A stretch of DNA of 64,000 bases from Gnetum montanum. Lineage: Eukaryota; Streptophyta; Gnetopsida; Gnetales; Gnetaceae. This document shows, in pieces, positions 1 to 12,273 of the stretch. The stretch is taken from positions 87,011 through 151,010 of the forward strand of contig MNCI01003331.1 of assembly GCA_015680685.1 (NCBI GenBank), read 5' to 3'. The notes beneath the pieces are model-generated. The model was not told the origin of the DNA and ran no database searches. It was given only the letters and a program-made list of their open reading frames with translations. Each line of letters opens with the position of its first letter. The stretch's first letter is position 1. Position numbers and translations under genes: made by a program.

Positions 1-1610
1 GAGGCCCTAGTCTTGGAGGAAAGGGCCTCGATCAAGAATAAAGGAGCTCTTGTCGCTAAGGTAGGGGCTCTTGTCATTAGGGAGCATCCTCCTACCAATG
101 AATAGACACCTTCCTTGAATAAAAAGGATGTTGGTCTTCTAAAAGAAAAGGCACCAACGTATGAGGAAGGTGCTCGTGTAGACTCGGAAGGGCCTTCTGC
201 CAAGGCTACCACCATCGTCTTGCATCAACAAGAAGAGAGACTACGATCAAACATTGGTGAGTTTGGCAACATGTCTACCTTGTCATAGTCTATTTCAACC
301 ATTGCTAATATGTTTAGTTATGTAACAAGCACTACTGTTGATGCCATAGGACCCCCTCTGATTTGTGTGGAGTCATGGGCTGAGATCCCTGACAAGTTTA
401 CGTTAGTGCAGGGACTTGTCAATGACATGATCAAATGCCTTCAGCAGGCAGACCCTAACGTGGGTAAGTAGTAGGGTTAGGTGCTCTTATGTTATTATTC
501 TAGAAACTTTTAAGTTTGTTGATCTTGCTATGCTAACGTGATTGTTACGCTCTTTGTGTCATGGCAACCTCTCAACTAAAATGGGACCCAGCATGACTTA
601 TGAAAGTTGGTGTTGTGCCTACATTCCTACCTGAAGTGACTGAGGTGTCTCGGCATTTGTACGACGAGGCTTGCAAATGTATTTTTCACTTGGCATGCTC
701 CTTATGGGAGTATAAGCACGTCAACCAGGACCTATGGAAATGAGTCCAAAGAGTTGAGCAAAGAGAGTCTGACCTGGTCGCCAAGGTGGAGGATCTCAGG
801 TCAAGGAATGAGTTCCTCATAGCTCGTGACACTAATAATGAGGACTAGTGCATGGTTGTGGTAGACTATGCCAGGTTTTGGACTTTTGCTCATCAGAATG
901 TTGAAGCCACTCGCGAGATAATCAAACAGTGGATGCAAATGGACTTACTAGCCAAGAAGTTTCAAGATATGAAATATTTCAGTGTCAAGGTTTATGAATG
1001 GGGGCAGTCCCAGAAAAACCATAAATACATGTATAAAATGGAGAATGACATCCATTGTAAACTATACAAAGGCACTGCTATGAAGGCATTTACGTATGAA
1101 GCATTCATAAATTCCATTGACATTTCTGAGGCCTATGCCAATTTCAAAGAGTAGGTAAAGCTTACAAAATCTCTTGACTAGAAAGTGGACCTTCCCACAG
1201 GAGAGACTGCAACCATCTCCTTTTCCCCAAGACCACCAAGATGGATGATCGCCGAAAGGGAGAGAGATGTTGCGGATGTTGAACTAAGAAATAGGCATTG
1301 GATGGACATCATAGCAGAGGAGGTATGGCATCACCTCAGGCTTGGTTTAGACTGGATACCCTTTGAGATGGATGCAGGCCCTTCTCAAGTTAGTCACTTT
1401 ACTATATTGATGCTTATGCTATGTTGTAATTTATGTTTGTTGTCCTAGTTGACTACTTCATTCCTATGATGCAGACTCTAGATGAGGGTGCAGGGCACAT
1501 AGAGGGAGGGAATGAAGAACTAGTAGAGGACAATGCAGGTGAAGGTGATGCAACAAGGAATGATGCAAAAAAGAAAGGCGAGGATGATGCAAATAGAGAC
1601 AACCCATGAC
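1..1610 (+). pseudogene. Decayed coiled-coil ORF of retroelement type, 5' end outside window
   Basis: The plus strand carries protein-like reading in mostly one frame, broken by several stops. The longest open pieces are at 852-1154 and 1185-1448. The pieces are rich in E, K, Q and R with heptad-like spacing around 740-1150, suggesting coiled coil. The end (about 1475-1608) is a low-complexity acidic/basic tail (EGGNEELVEDNAGEGD) followed by a stop at about 1606. Two places look like introns or insertions: a GTAAGT-like donor near 470, and an intron-like gap about 1390-1475 ending in GATGCAG. There is no RT, integrase or protease. The style resembles the long extra ORF of the gypsy element at 28394-35944, but I could not align them securely. 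It could also be a fragment of a host coiled-coil gene. Confidence 0.4.
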
Positions 1611-1771
1611 CGCATGGGATTTTTTTTTTGAACTTTTAAAGTTTTGAATTTTGTAAACATTTTGCAAACATTGTCAATAGGCAAAAATTTTGAATAAAGG
1701 AAAAAAATTTTCAAAAAACAAATTGGTTCTACGTTAACTTGTGTATTGTGTAAAGTTTTCATGCTTTCATG

Positions 1772-1999
1772 TGCTAGTTTTAGGCCATTTCAGGCCATAG
1801 TGTAGCATGCCAAAAGGATGGCATGTTAACAAAGAAAAAAGTAGTGATGCTAGTTTTAGGCCATTTCAGGCCATAGTGTAGCATGCCAAAAGGATGACAT
1901 GTTAACAAAGCAAAAAGAGACGTTGCTAGTTTTAGGCCATTTCAAGCCATAGCATAGCATGCCAAAAGGATGACATGTTAACAAAGAAAAAAGCGATGA
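1772..1999. repeat. 76-bp tandem repeat, three copies
   Basis: Three head-to-tail copies start at 1772, 1848 and 1924, so the period is exactly 76 bp. Each begins TGCTAGTTTTAGGCCATTTC and contains GCATGCCAAAAGGATG and ATGTTAACAAAG. Differences are mostly single bases. The array lies between the end of the plus-strand ORF and the 3' end of the minus-strand protease remnant. It may be the edge of a degenerate LTR or 3' untranslated region. Confidence 0.9.
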
Positions 2000-2081
2000 A
2001 TGCGCAAGGGATGGAAACTGGGCAAGAAGCAATAGGGTTGCTACACTATGCATAGCTACCTCTTGATCCATTATGAGTTGA

Positions 2082-2660
2082 TCAGAACGTAAGGCTGAGT
2101 TGTTTCACCAGGGCCTCATTCAAATCATTGTCCCCTGCTTGGAAGGGCAACTCAACCCATGCACTTTTGTTTTGGAGATCGATTTTCTGAGCCGATTCTT
2201 TTGTCAGATGGCTAATGTGTGCATGAGCAGGTGCTTCATTCTCAGAGGTTATGACCTCTAAGCCCCGCTCCATGTCTATGTTACTGATCGCTTGTGTTGC
2301 TACTTCATCACCATGAATCACCACTTCCCTACTTGTGTATGGGAGGTGGATTTCCTGGTGTATAGGTGAGGAGATAGCCCTAAGTTGTGCTAACCATGAT
2401 CTCCCCAAGATCATGTTAAACCCATGCATTTCCTTGGCCATGATGAACATTGCCTCTGTGGGGAACTGGTCCCCTGCTACGAAGTTTATGTGAACTGTGC
2501 CTTTCACCAGGATGCATTGCCTTTTGAATGACATTAGGCACGATGTTGCTGTAGGTTTGATCTAGTCAACCAAGCCCAACTTGCCCACAATAGGGAAGGG
2601 GATGACGTTTGTTGTAGCCCCATCATCAACGTGTACCCTTCGGATCCGGTGTTGGACAAC
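2082..2660 (-). pseudogene. Retroviral-type aspartic protease remnant
   Basis: Reading leftward from about 2660 in the frame of the 2534-2082 open piece gives VHVDDGATTNVIPF, an altered D-[ST]-G-A active-site loop (here D-D-G-A-T). The flap region and FNMILGRSWLAQL follow; the latter is the ILGR-x-W-L segment found in gypsy-type proteases. One stop lies just upstream of codon 2534. The protease would have cut the gag precursor. The frame differs from gag by the shift introduced by the 122-bp-offset duplication. Confidence 0.65.
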
Positions 2661-3010
2661 CCGAATTATGATGAACAAGGGTGCTATTGTCACCTAACCC
2701 CTTTGGGATCTTCCCTAATGGTGTCATTGCTGAAAGTCAATTGGGATGGCGCAAGCTCTACGAGTATAGGGAAAAGCATGATCAAATGGATTGCTTCCTC
2801 TTCCGCTAGCATGTCTTCATCGATCAGAATCACCATCAACATGTGTATTAGAGCCTCGCGGTGGGGTACAGATGTCATGATTACATTGTACAAGCTTAGT
2901 GTAACATTTTTCTATTTTAGAGCCTGCATGACCTGAGTGAGGGTGTCCAAAAGGTCTTGGCCACCCCCTATTTAACCGTTATCTCCTCTTTGATCTATCT
3001 CTTCTTCCGC

Positions 3011-4711
3011 TCAGAAAGAATAGCTATTGCGAGCTTTGATTAGCCACCTGTGATGCTGGTGCACTATGCTGAGGCACACAGACCATGAATGGCTACTAGG
3101 GTGGCCTAGCATCACTGTCAATGCCACCCCCTTTAGAATGAACAGTTGTTGCAAGCTTTGATTAGCCGCTTGTGGCGCTGGTGCAGTACATTGAGGCACA
3201 TGGAACACGAATGGTTGCTGGGGTGGCCTAGGATCACTATTAATGCCGATGGCATTAATGATGTAATCAACATTGTTGGCATTGAGGGGGTCTGTGTAGA
3301 CATGGATAGATTGGTTTTTAGGACGTACTGGGTTGCTTTCATCCAACACCAATTTTCCTTGCTCGATCAATCTCTGGATGTCATCTTGCAATGCAAGATA
3401 GTAATCTGTGTTGTGACCACACTTTTGGTGGTAGTCATAAAACCTATCTAGCCTGAAATATTTAGGAACTAGGGGCTCATTAGGCAGGGCCAAAGAGGGG
3501 TTCCTAAGGAGCTCATAGTAGCATTGATGTCTGTTGATTGCTTCTTAGGACATTTTCTTATATTGCATGTGCCCTGTCGCCAATAGTTGCTTCAGAAGTT
3601 CTGAAGGCTTGAGAGGCAGTGGGGTGTACTTTGAGTGATCTTTAAGCTCAAAGTTTGGCTTGGGTTACGCAAATGTCTCTGGTGTGGGCACTGGAGGTTG
3701 CGGTGCATTGCCTTGTTTGGGCATGGTGTTAGCTATGGATATGGTCGATTTCTTGTTGTTCTTGTTACTGTTGTTGCTAGGCCTAGGCTTGGCCTTAGTC
3801 ACCACAGTGGCCGCTATGGTTGTTGGGGCCTTACCCTTTTCCTTCTTTATGAAGGTGTTCTTGTAGGTGATGTAGGCTGGGTCTTTGCTCAGCTCAGCTG
3901 CATCCTTTATACTCTTGGTCTGAGCAAAGGCTTGACTAAGAGTGCGAGGGGTGAGGTAGTACAGTTTAGACTTGATAAAGTCATTTATAGTGCCCTTAAA
4001 GATGGCCAACAAGTGAGCCTCGGCGATGGGCTCATAGATTTTGTTAAGGATTGCGCTCCAACACTAGATGAATTTCTGGACTAGTTCCAGAGGCTCCTGC
4101 TTTACTCTCATTAACTAGTCTAGCATGATCTCTGCCTTCAAGTTGTACTTGAAGCATGTCACAAAATGGGTTAGAAGATCTTCTAGATTTAAAATGGACA
4201 AGCATGGAAGCACGTGATACCAATGTAAGGCTTTCCTAACTAGGGACATAGCGAAGACACGAATAATCATGTGCGGCCATTGTTGCAACAGAAGAGATTC
4301 AGATTTGAAGGTAACTAGATTCGTGTTGGGATCTCCCTCCCCATCGTATTTCATGAAATGTGGGAGAGACATCCCTAGGGGTAATGTCAAAATAGGAATT
4401 GAAGGGCTGATGGGGTCGTCCTGATAAAAGTCCATGAATTGTACCGCATCAGACCCAACAGCTTTGAGGTGTTTTATTTTCTCAATGAGGATCTGGATAA
4501 GCTGCAACACCTGATCCAAACCCTATGATGTTGTGGATGGTTGGGGAACTATCGAGATAGCCCCCATCTGTGGAATGGTAGGGGTGGTGGCTTGACCCAT
4601 CGATGGTACTATTGGGACAGCCCCCATGAACGGTGCTGCTTGCGCTATCCACCACTCAATAGGTGGTGATGTTGGAGCAGCAACCACGGGTTCAGCCGCT
4701 GAATAGACCAC
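3011..4711 (-). pseudogene. gag: Gypsy gag polyprotein, pseudogene in one frame
   Basis: Open pieces at 4711-4523, 4519-4115, 4012-3665 and 3493-3011 all lie in the same minus-strand frame, separated only by point stops. A proline/alanine/isoleucine-rich leader precedes the capsid part. The capsid part contains MSLPHFMKYDGEGDPNT, an F-x-YDG-x-GDP-like gag signature, and ALHWYHVLPCLSILNLEDL, matching the retrotransposon gag W-Y...W-L region. The end carries YHQKCGHNTDYYLALQDDI, the C-x-H...H-x-TD-x-C type knuckle typical of plant gypsy gag, with one cysteine replaced by tyrosine. The product would be the virus-like particle shell protein. Several stops make it non-functional. Confidence 0.75.
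3019..3247. repeat. 107-bp direct duplication at 122-bp offset inside gag
   Basis: 3019-3125 and 3141-3247 are close copies: both contain GCTTTGATTAGCC, GCTGGTGCA and GTGGCCTAG in the same order. The offset of 122 bp is 2 mod 3. It moves the downstream reading frame from the gag frame to the frame in which the protease motif is read. Confidence 0.88.
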
Positions 4712-5164
4712 TTATGTCACCAGCGGAATAGACCATAGCCCCATGTTAGGTTGTCCCATTTGCAAGGTTTGGTAGGTTTGAGGGTGAACATAGTGAGACA
4801 TCTATGATGGTTGTGGAATAGGCAGAGAAGTAAATGGCATCCACCATTTGGATGGGCCTGGGTCCACCACAGTGGGTGGAACAGACGTGAGCATAGGAAT
4901 TGACATGAAAGTTGCATACGACTGCGAAGTAGGTACAACATGAACATGTGACAGGGTAGCCATGATTGGTGCGTGATGCACTACAAGAATATGCTAATGA
5001 ATAGTTTGTGGAGGCATAGTCACTGCAAATGAGACAAGGGAATAAGGGCATTGATACATCAAGAATGTGGCATGGCTACCCATTGTGGTTGTAGTTGTAG
5101 GCTGCAGAAGCATAGGAGTGATGACAAAGGAAGCGGTGACAGACAACAGATTGGCATAGAAGGA

Positions 5165-5634
5165 CTAGGTAGGAGGGACAGAAATGGGGTTGGTTTGATC
5201 TCCCTCATTGGATTGGGAATCGAGTTCCTCCTGTCCATCTTGAAAGGCGTCATCCTGGTTGGACACTGTGTCCTGTTGCTCCCTAAGCCTAGCCAACTGG
5301 ATTAGTTGGTCTAGAAGGCTTTGGTTTTCTTGTATCAAAGGTATGGAAATGCTGGGAGTGGAAACAAATTCCTTCCCATCGTAGTAAGCGAACTTGAAGC
5401 TACATTTTCCCTTGAATTCGTGTACATCCAAAGGCAGGTTTGCATGAACCTTTGCACAGAGGAAATTATAGCACTCGTGTTGTTGGGCCAAGCCTCAGGT
5501 CCTCGGTTTTGGATCCTGAGGGATCAACGTGTTTCCAATGTTGGGTTCAACGATTTTTTAACACTAGTGATGCCTTGAACCGTGATGGGAACCTCCACGT
5601 TGAAGGTGTTAGTAGTGGTAGTTGTGAAAGCCAT
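5165..5634 (-). pseudogene. gag N-terminal region (remnant)
   Basis: A start codon at 5632-5634 opens MAFTTTTTNTFNVEV. The frame runs about 36 codons to a stop at 5524-5526. The reading continues in another frame from 5491 to 5165, with a Q/L/D/E-rich stretch (LIQLARLREQQD) that looks helical. The frame change between the two parts marks an indel. The assignment as gag N-terminus rests on its position directly upstream, in element orientation, of a recognisable gag core; the sequence itself has no diagnostic motif. Confidence 0.4.
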
Positions 5635-5869
5635 TGCTACCAAGCTAGGCAATTTTGCAAATGGAAGAAGGCAAAGAAGTTTGAAAGTGAAACAATTTTG
5701 CAAATGAAAAGAGAAAAGAAGGGCTTGATGTGCTTTATGTGAAAAGGTAAATTGGCACTCATTACATAGGTCCCTTTGATATTTTGTAGCATATTGGAGA
5801 GGTGGCATATAGGGTAGTCTACCACCACAACCCTCTAGCATGCATGATGTATTCCATGTATCCATGTTG

Positions 5870-8800
5870 CAACATTATATTCCTAATGAAAGCCATGTAG
5901 TAGATTGGTCTGAAATGCAACTTCAAACTAATGCCTCCTATGTTAAATGTCCAATTAACATGATACATTGTATGGTACATTAGCCACATAGAAAATTAGT
6001 TTCAATGGTGAAAGTCTTGTGGAGTCATCATGGTTCTCAAAAATCAAATTGGGAACTATAATCTAATATGTATGAAGACCATCCTAAAATCTTCGAGGAA
6101 GATTCTTATCAAGAGGAGGATGTAACAAATCAAATTTTAGCAAAGATTTTAGAATGATTGAGGATGTGTAATACTATTAATATTTATATTCATAATTAAT
6201 TTTACTTAGCATATGATAAATTTCTATTACTCATGTTTATTAATTTTATAATTATGTATGATTAATGATTTTTACCTATCCCTAGTATGCACTAATTAGG
6301 TGAATGAGTTATGGCAGGTTCTCATGAAGGCTATGGCATGGGCATGGTATGGCTATGATGGCTATGCCAGCATGACATATGATTTATTCATGTAATTTGT
6401 AAATTTAATTTTAATTTGGTATTGCTTAAATTAAAAAGAAAAAATGTAGATGAGTCACATTGGTCTTGAAGGTAGATGAGAGAGGGTCACTAGGTCACAT
6501 GGGTTGGTGGTAGATGGAGTAGGGAAGAAGCCATTAAATACCACACACTCCCTTAACCCAAAGCATTCTTAGTCTCTTGGCTTTTGGTTTAGAAGGCTGC
6601 TAGGTAGAATGAGTATGAGGAGCTTGCTAGAGCACATGGGAAGACTCAAGAAATTAAAGCTAGCAACATCTAAGTAAGTAATCTTGGGCCACTTTTCATG
6701 GTTGTGTTAATTTGCCTTGTTTTTGCATAGATCAGGGTTGGGTTCTATTTTAATTGAGGTAAAATCTTATAGATTTATTATATTTGGGTAATGGTATTGA
6801 TTTCATGTTCTAAATATGGATTTTTTGTGGTGGATTTATAGTTTTTCTTGATTTAATGCACTTTCTATGAATCTTACATTTTGAAGGGTTAAGGATTACC
6901 AGTATAGTGCTTGGTAAAATAGTCATATCTTTCTCTATAATTTGAATCTTAGTACGATCTACCTATTTCTAGATTTTTCATGAAATTATCTATAAATTTT
7001 CTATAGGACATATATCAAAATTCATGGTAGATTAGGCTATGTAGGTTGTTCTTTCAACACTATCAAGAACTACTATAATTTTAATAGGGTCTAATGCAGA
7101 GGTCATATCTTGATATTGGATATAGATATAGTTCTAAATTTTGGATATGTTAGAAAAAATTTAAATAGAATTAATATCCAACTAGAATCACGTAAATTAA
7201 ATTATGCATAAAGAGTATAATTCCATTAGTGAGAGCTATCTAAAATTACATAGAAATGTAATATAGAGATTCATCGATTCATAATATCTTATCTATTATG
7301 TATTTCCTTTTGAAATTTTTATGAGACTTATCTTGGGATGTTATGTTCATAATAGAAGTAGATGATATGGAAAAGGTTTTATTTTGATGGTCTTATTAGC
7401 AATTTACTCTTAGATACTCATTCTATCTCTATTTCTAATTATCTAGAATGTTGGACTGATATCTATAGCTTTGGATCTGTAATTATTCTAATATTTTTAC
7501 AGAAACTAGGTATGGATGTTAAATTTTGAATGAATCATTAATTATGAGAAAATTCATATGGATGTGTGAGTTATGGGTGTTTCATTTATGATTGTCAAGT
7601 TTGCTCAATATCTAGTAATACATAATTTGAGAATCATTTTCTATTTTTGATCCTTGTGTTGCTATGTCTTATTTTGGAATTATTTTTGGATATTACCTAT
7701 TGAAAATTGTTGAAAGGATTTTGATTTTAATTAATTGTGAATCTATGGACATTTGAAACATGTATTTTATTAGGCATGGTCTTGTGAATGAGTGTTGAGA
7801 TTTTGGAAGTTTTGGATTCCTTGATATGTTTTGGAACCTTGTTTGATTAGATCTTATTGAACAATTGGATCATTGAAATTTTAGAAATTTTCATTGCACT
7901 ATGACATGTTGGATTGATGGTCCATTTGTTATTGAGTCCCTCCACAATCAATGTCAGTTTGACATTCTTACATGGTTGGATGATGTTGGTTTACCATTAT
8001 GCAATGGCAAGATGATGCCATGATTTGATTGTTTGTTGTGTGATTGAATGATGGAGCTAATACTAAGTATATGGCTAGTTGGAGATGAGGCTCCCTAGAG
8101 ATGTTTTTTTCTTAATTAATCCTAATTATTAGTGCACCATTGTGGCCCTTGCTGTAAGTCCCATCCTGTAGGAGAGGGTGATCCATGGCTCAATGGTCAT
8201 GTTGGATGCCTTCAGATGTCTAGAGGTGGGTATCCATAATGACACCTCTAGCACCAATATGTTGGAAACCTTGGTGGAGAATCCATAGGGACCACCTTGG
8301 TTCAAAAGTTGGTGTGGATTCACTAGGAGCACCTTGATTCATTGAAACTAATAATAAATCTATGTGCATGGTAATTTCATAATTTATTGGAAACTTTGTT
8401 TGGAAATTTGAAAGTATTCAAGACAACTTACTACACATTAACACTAAATGTGGTGTGTGGTAGCCTCCTTGTTTGCTCAATTGATGGGTGGAGCGGCTGG
8501 ATGTGTATACTAGACTATTGCAATGGATTGAACCTATTGTTCATGGATGTTTGTGATGGTTCTATGTTTGGACAATCTTTACATTGATAGATGTATAGAA
8601 TAAGGTTTTTGATTGATGATATTGGATGCTGTAGTGGTTGTATGTTTCGATATGTTTTGCATTGATTTTTTTTTTTTTTGCAATTTTTCATGCCCGAACT
8701 AGCCCTCATGAAACTTGTCCTTGATTCAACTAGAAGAAGGTGCCAAGGTTACTCACTTAGTGGTACCTAATATTTTTGTTTTATGTACAGATACTTCGGG

Positions 8801-9200
8801 CTAGGAAGAGCATGAAATAAATGTGTACATTGGAGATGTTCATAAAACAAGATGAAATTATATGCTATTTGGGATTATAGTTGATATTTCAGAAGTAGAC
8901 GTATATTAATTTGATTCACATGTTTGATATTTTATAGTAGACTTGTATAGATTATGAATTATGTAACAATGAGAAGTTATCATATTTCTTTATGTAAGAT
9001 TTTTTAGATGAGATAATTATGTAATTTATGAGGTCATTAATGTAATATTTCTTTTAGTCGATGCTTGTAATTTAAATCTTGGTTACTTGTATATATATTC
9101 ATCATAGTCATCTTAATATTAAAAGAAATAATTTGTTCCATTATCTTGTCAATTAATATCTTCTTCCTCTTGATCATGGCTTAACCATACTTCATTTTGT
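5870..9200. other. AT-rich non-coding stretch, no gene recognised
   Basis: No long or family-like reading frame on either strand. 6520-6560 has a TTAAATACC sequence that could be a TATA box. 8260-8345 has two imperfect copies of a GGTGGA...CACCTTGG unit. 8667-8682 is a T tract. This could be decayed LTR or leader sequence from the flanking elements, but no LTR pair was found. Confidence 0.5.
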
Positions 9201-9360
9201 TGTGTTGTAATGAAACAATTCATTACTTTGCCATTTTTCTTACCCAACATAATGCTCTTCATTATAAGGGTAGAAATTTGGATGTTACATAGGATAAGAC
9301 ACGAAAAATTTAAGCTAAAATGTAAGCATTTGAGTAGAAAAGCATTACTATTGTGTTATG

Positions 9361-9379
9361 CTCTCTCTCTCTCTCTCTA
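9361..9379. repeat. (CT)n microsatellite
   Basis: Nine to ten uninterrupted CT units inside the decayed copia integrase. Confidence 0.9.
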
Positions 9380-10179
9380 CAATTTTCATGATAAATTTGA
9401 AATATGAGTTCTATTTTTTTCTCCATTTGATTATGGGTTGTGCCAACATTTAGTTTAATAAAATATTCTTTAGTTTGTATAGAAGTCTTCAATGTCATTA
9501 TTAATGAATTTTCTACCTCTTTCTTATCTAATAAATTTGATTGAGAGGTTCATTCTATTCTTCATAAGGGTATAGAAATCTTTAAACTTGTTTCTTACTT
9601 CATCCTTAGTTTTCATATTATAAGTTCAAGTAAATTTGAAGTACTCTCAATCTAGAAAAATGTGTAATTTGTTTCACTAATTAAAGTGGCTATCATAGAA
9701 CCAATGAGATTCATGTAAAGTAGCTTAAGCATTTTATCTTTTCTTTGCATAGATATAGTATAGGGATTATTGTTTTTTTTTTCCTAGATTCAAATTTTAT
9801 ATTTTTTTTGAAAATTTTTTCTAATTTCAAGTCCTATTACTTTCTTCATATTTGACATTTTTGTAGATTATTATAAAAAGTATGACCCAACCTTTTAGAC
9901 CATGTCTTGACTTCTTCTTCATTAGCAATTAAGTGTTGATGCTTTCAAGTAGTTTGATGAGTGTCTTCTTTTTCATTATTTTCTAAGGTTATTATTTAAA
10001 TAGTGGTTTGTTTGGAATCATGAATTCTATCAATGGAATTTCCTAGGACATCAATGTGATTATAGTCTACATAGCAAATTTTTTTGTTATAAGCCTTGAT
10101 TCTAACCATTCTTTTTTCATTTTATTTTATAATTATGAATGAATTATTTTTTTAAATGAACATTTCTCCACTTTCTAGC

Positions 10180-10440
10180 CATTTTTTGGATTGAAAGTAA
10201 AGTGTTTTCTATGTTTACAACATAGAAAACATCTATGATAGCTATTACTTTGTTGTTATGTAATTTGACAATGTAATTCTCCATTTCTTCTATATTGAAA
10301 TGCATGCCATCACTTATTTTTATGTTTGTAATCCTATTGAACTTTTAGTATAAAATATGAGACTTATAAGATATCATGTAGTTAGAGCAACCATTGTCCA
10401 AAATCTAGGAGTTTTTCTTGATAACGCTCCTAAAAATAAA
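10180..10440 (-). pseudogene. copia protease remnant
   Basis: ILDNGCSNYMISYKS matches the copia protease active-site pattern (W-x-[IL]-D-S-G-[AC]-[ST]-x-H-[MI]), with the serine of DSG changed to asparagine and the histidine to tyrosine. About 50 residues later, FYVVNIENTLLSIQKM matches the V-x-Y-V-P-x-L-x-x-N-L-L-S-V segment. One stop lies inside. Confidence 0.6.
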
Positions 10441-10899
10441 AGCTTTTAATTTACCTTTGTTTTTTTCTTAAATCAGGATAGAAGTTTTGGCTTCTTCTTG
10501 ATTCTTATTCTAGAGTTGTATATCATTAAACCTATTTTTTTCCAACATGTTTTCATGATGTGACCTCCTTTTACAGCATGAGGAAATAGATATGTATGCA
10601 TGTGCATTTCTCTGCCCTTATGAGTTCTACCTTCCTCTCATAAATCCTCTACTTTTATTTTCTCTTTAAGTAATCTTTGTCATGTATTAATTACTTTAGT
10701 CTTAAATGTAATTTTCATTGAATCTATACCTTCCTCTATTAAATCTTTTTCTTTCTCTACTAGTTATAAAACCTTAGTCTTTTTAATGTTTTCTATGCTT
10801 AAACTTTCTAGGGTTCTAATCTAAGAAACTATATCATCAATAGTGACTTATTTGAATTCTTTATTTTATAAGAAATTATTCATCATGTTTTAATATATG

Positions 10900-11300
10900 G
10901 GATTATTCAAATAGCAACATCTACCATTTTTATTTTTGAACTTGCATGAAGCCACAACCAAATTCATCAATGTTTTTTTTATGTAGCTATACATTCTTAA
11001 GAGAAAAATCCTTAATGTCTTCATCCTTATTAATTTCTAATTCTTCATTCTAAACATTATATAAAAGTTCTTTTATGTGTTTATTCTCTAAATTTCCAAG
11101 GTAATCTTTGCTTAATCTATCCCATATTTGTTTTGTAGTCTTCAAGAAGTATAATTGTTCAACTATAGCCTCAGATACATGGAATATAATTATCATCCTA
11201 TCATGTGAGTCTTTCATTTTTTATTTTTATTCTTACATTAGATTTTTAATTAAGGGGTCTTCTTCATCATTTTCTTCCTTCTTTAAAGTAAATTTAATAT
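10900..11300 (-). pseudogene. gag: copia gag remnant
   Basis: Minus-strand reading shows a stretch beginning VSEAIVEQLYFLKTTKQIWD and continuing to DEDIKDFSLK. This matches the copia gag pattern of an A-K-E/x-I-W-D-x-L motif followed about 35-45 residues later by a charged helix with I-x-D-[FY]. In-frame stops interrupt it, and only the middle of gag is recognisable. Confidence 0.55.
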
Positions 11301-11649
11301 ATGCTTCTTTAGGTCTTGATGAGGAGCTCCCATGGATTCCACAATCCAAGCTCTCTCAAAGTTACAAAATAGAAAATTTGAACAAGAAAAGGAAAATGAA
11401 AGCTTTATTCTTACTCAAATGGAGAATTTACATATGAAAGAAAGCACAATTTTCAAGGATAGACAAGAGATTCAATCCAATTATCACACACTCAATCAAG
11501 ACAACCACACACTCACAAGGATGATCATCATGGCACCATGCCAAGACCCTATCTCTTTCCCTCTACTCTTCTCTCAACTTTCTACACTCTCTCTTTTTCT
11601 CTCTAGACTCTCGTTTGACTTTCTTCATCAAACTCAAGGCCCAAGAGGT

Positions 11650-11660
11650 CTATTTATACC
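11650..11660 (-). promoter_or_regulatory. Possible TATA box, minus strand
   Basis: CTATTTATACC reads GGTATAAATAG on the minus strand. It lies about 350 bp upstream of the start of the decayed minus-strand copia gag, where a 5' LTR promoter would be expected. The surrounding pyrimidine-rich plus strand (11560-11640) is compatible with an LTR, but no second LTR was found. Confidence 0.35.
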
Positions 11661-12236
11661 TTTTCCCCTATCTCTTCATCTTTCCTTGAATTGATCTTTT
11701 AAGTTAATGTTTGTTAAAATCCAAAGGAGATGTCTTCAAGAAATAAGAGGCATCTTTTCTGAGTGAAAATTTTAGAGATTTTAGAAATTTTAGAAATTTT
11801 AGAAATCTTAGAGAAATATCTCATGCATCAAGGAAAAGAACGGGGAGGCTGAGCAAAATACTGCAGAAACTATAAAACAGAAAACACTATTAAATAGAAA
11901 GTAATAGAACCTCAAAGCATTTCACAACATTTGTTGTGACACAAAATGTTTTCGGGGACTTTCACCCCTCATCAGTGTGTTTAGGCAATGTGGCCAGGTA
12001 GCCGAAGCTGCAAAGGCAAGGGAATGAGCATGCTGGTACATGTATAAATAGGGTCCAAACTTCAAAATTTGAAACTCCTGCTCATTAAAATTTGAGCAGA
12101 CCCCACTCGTCATAGGCGAGATGGGGTTGGGACGATATACTGACAAAACTATTACAAAGTAGTATTTCAAAGATGAACATGAAACATTTAACAGATTTGA
12201 TCTATTAGCAAATCTGAAGGGTGTTTAGGGTTTAGT

Positions 12237-12273
12237 GGAACCCTCATGTTTGAATGGTGAACATGAGGGTTCC
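12237..12273. other. Perfect 14-bp inverted repeat (hairpin)
   Basis: GGAACCCTCATGTT at 12237-12250 and its exact reverse complement at 12260-12273 are separated by 9 bases. It lies between the first and second promoter-like modules. ACACCAGAGC follows at once, which resembles a transition-mutated copia primer-binding site (TGGTATCAGAGC type). Confidence 0.85.

Larger units (their letters stand above)
2082..5634 (-). mobile_element. Decayed Ty3/gypsy element fragment (gag-protease), minus strand
   Basis: Minus-strand coding remnants in the order gag N-terminal part (5634-5165), gag core and zinc-knuckle-like end (4711-3011), and aspartic protease (about 2660-2082). RT, RNase H and integrase do not follow: the coding signal ends at 2082 and a tandem repeat begins. 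No LTR pair or primer-binding site was found on the right (5640-6700). The fragment is either 3'-truncated or a gag-protease-only derivative. Many in-frame stops and at least two frame changes show it is dead. Confidence 0.75.
9310..11300 (-). mobile_element. Decayed Ty1/copia fragment (gag, protease, integrase), minus strand
   Basis: Three copia landmarks appear in correct order on the minus strand. Gag lies near 11200-10900 (KTTKQIWDRLSKDYLG and DEDIKDFSLK). A protease active-site region lies near 10430-10200 (ILDNGCSNYM, then VFYVVNIENTLLSIQ). An integrase remnant lies at 9500-9310 (TTHNQMEKKIELIFQI, matching the N-G-x-x-E-R-x-N-R-T segment). Stops and frame changes are frequent. No RT is seen to the left of 9310 and no LTR pair was identified. 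It would have encoded the capsid/protease/integrase polyprotein of a copia element. Confidence 0.6.

Noticed and set aside
3635-4084. 149-codon plus-strand frame
   Set aside because: It is antisense to the recognisable gypsy gag and shows no motif.
11332-11694. 120-codon plus-strand frame
   Set aside because: It lies over the leader/LTR-like region of a minus-strand copia remnant and its composition follows pyrimidine-rich DNA; no family resemblance.
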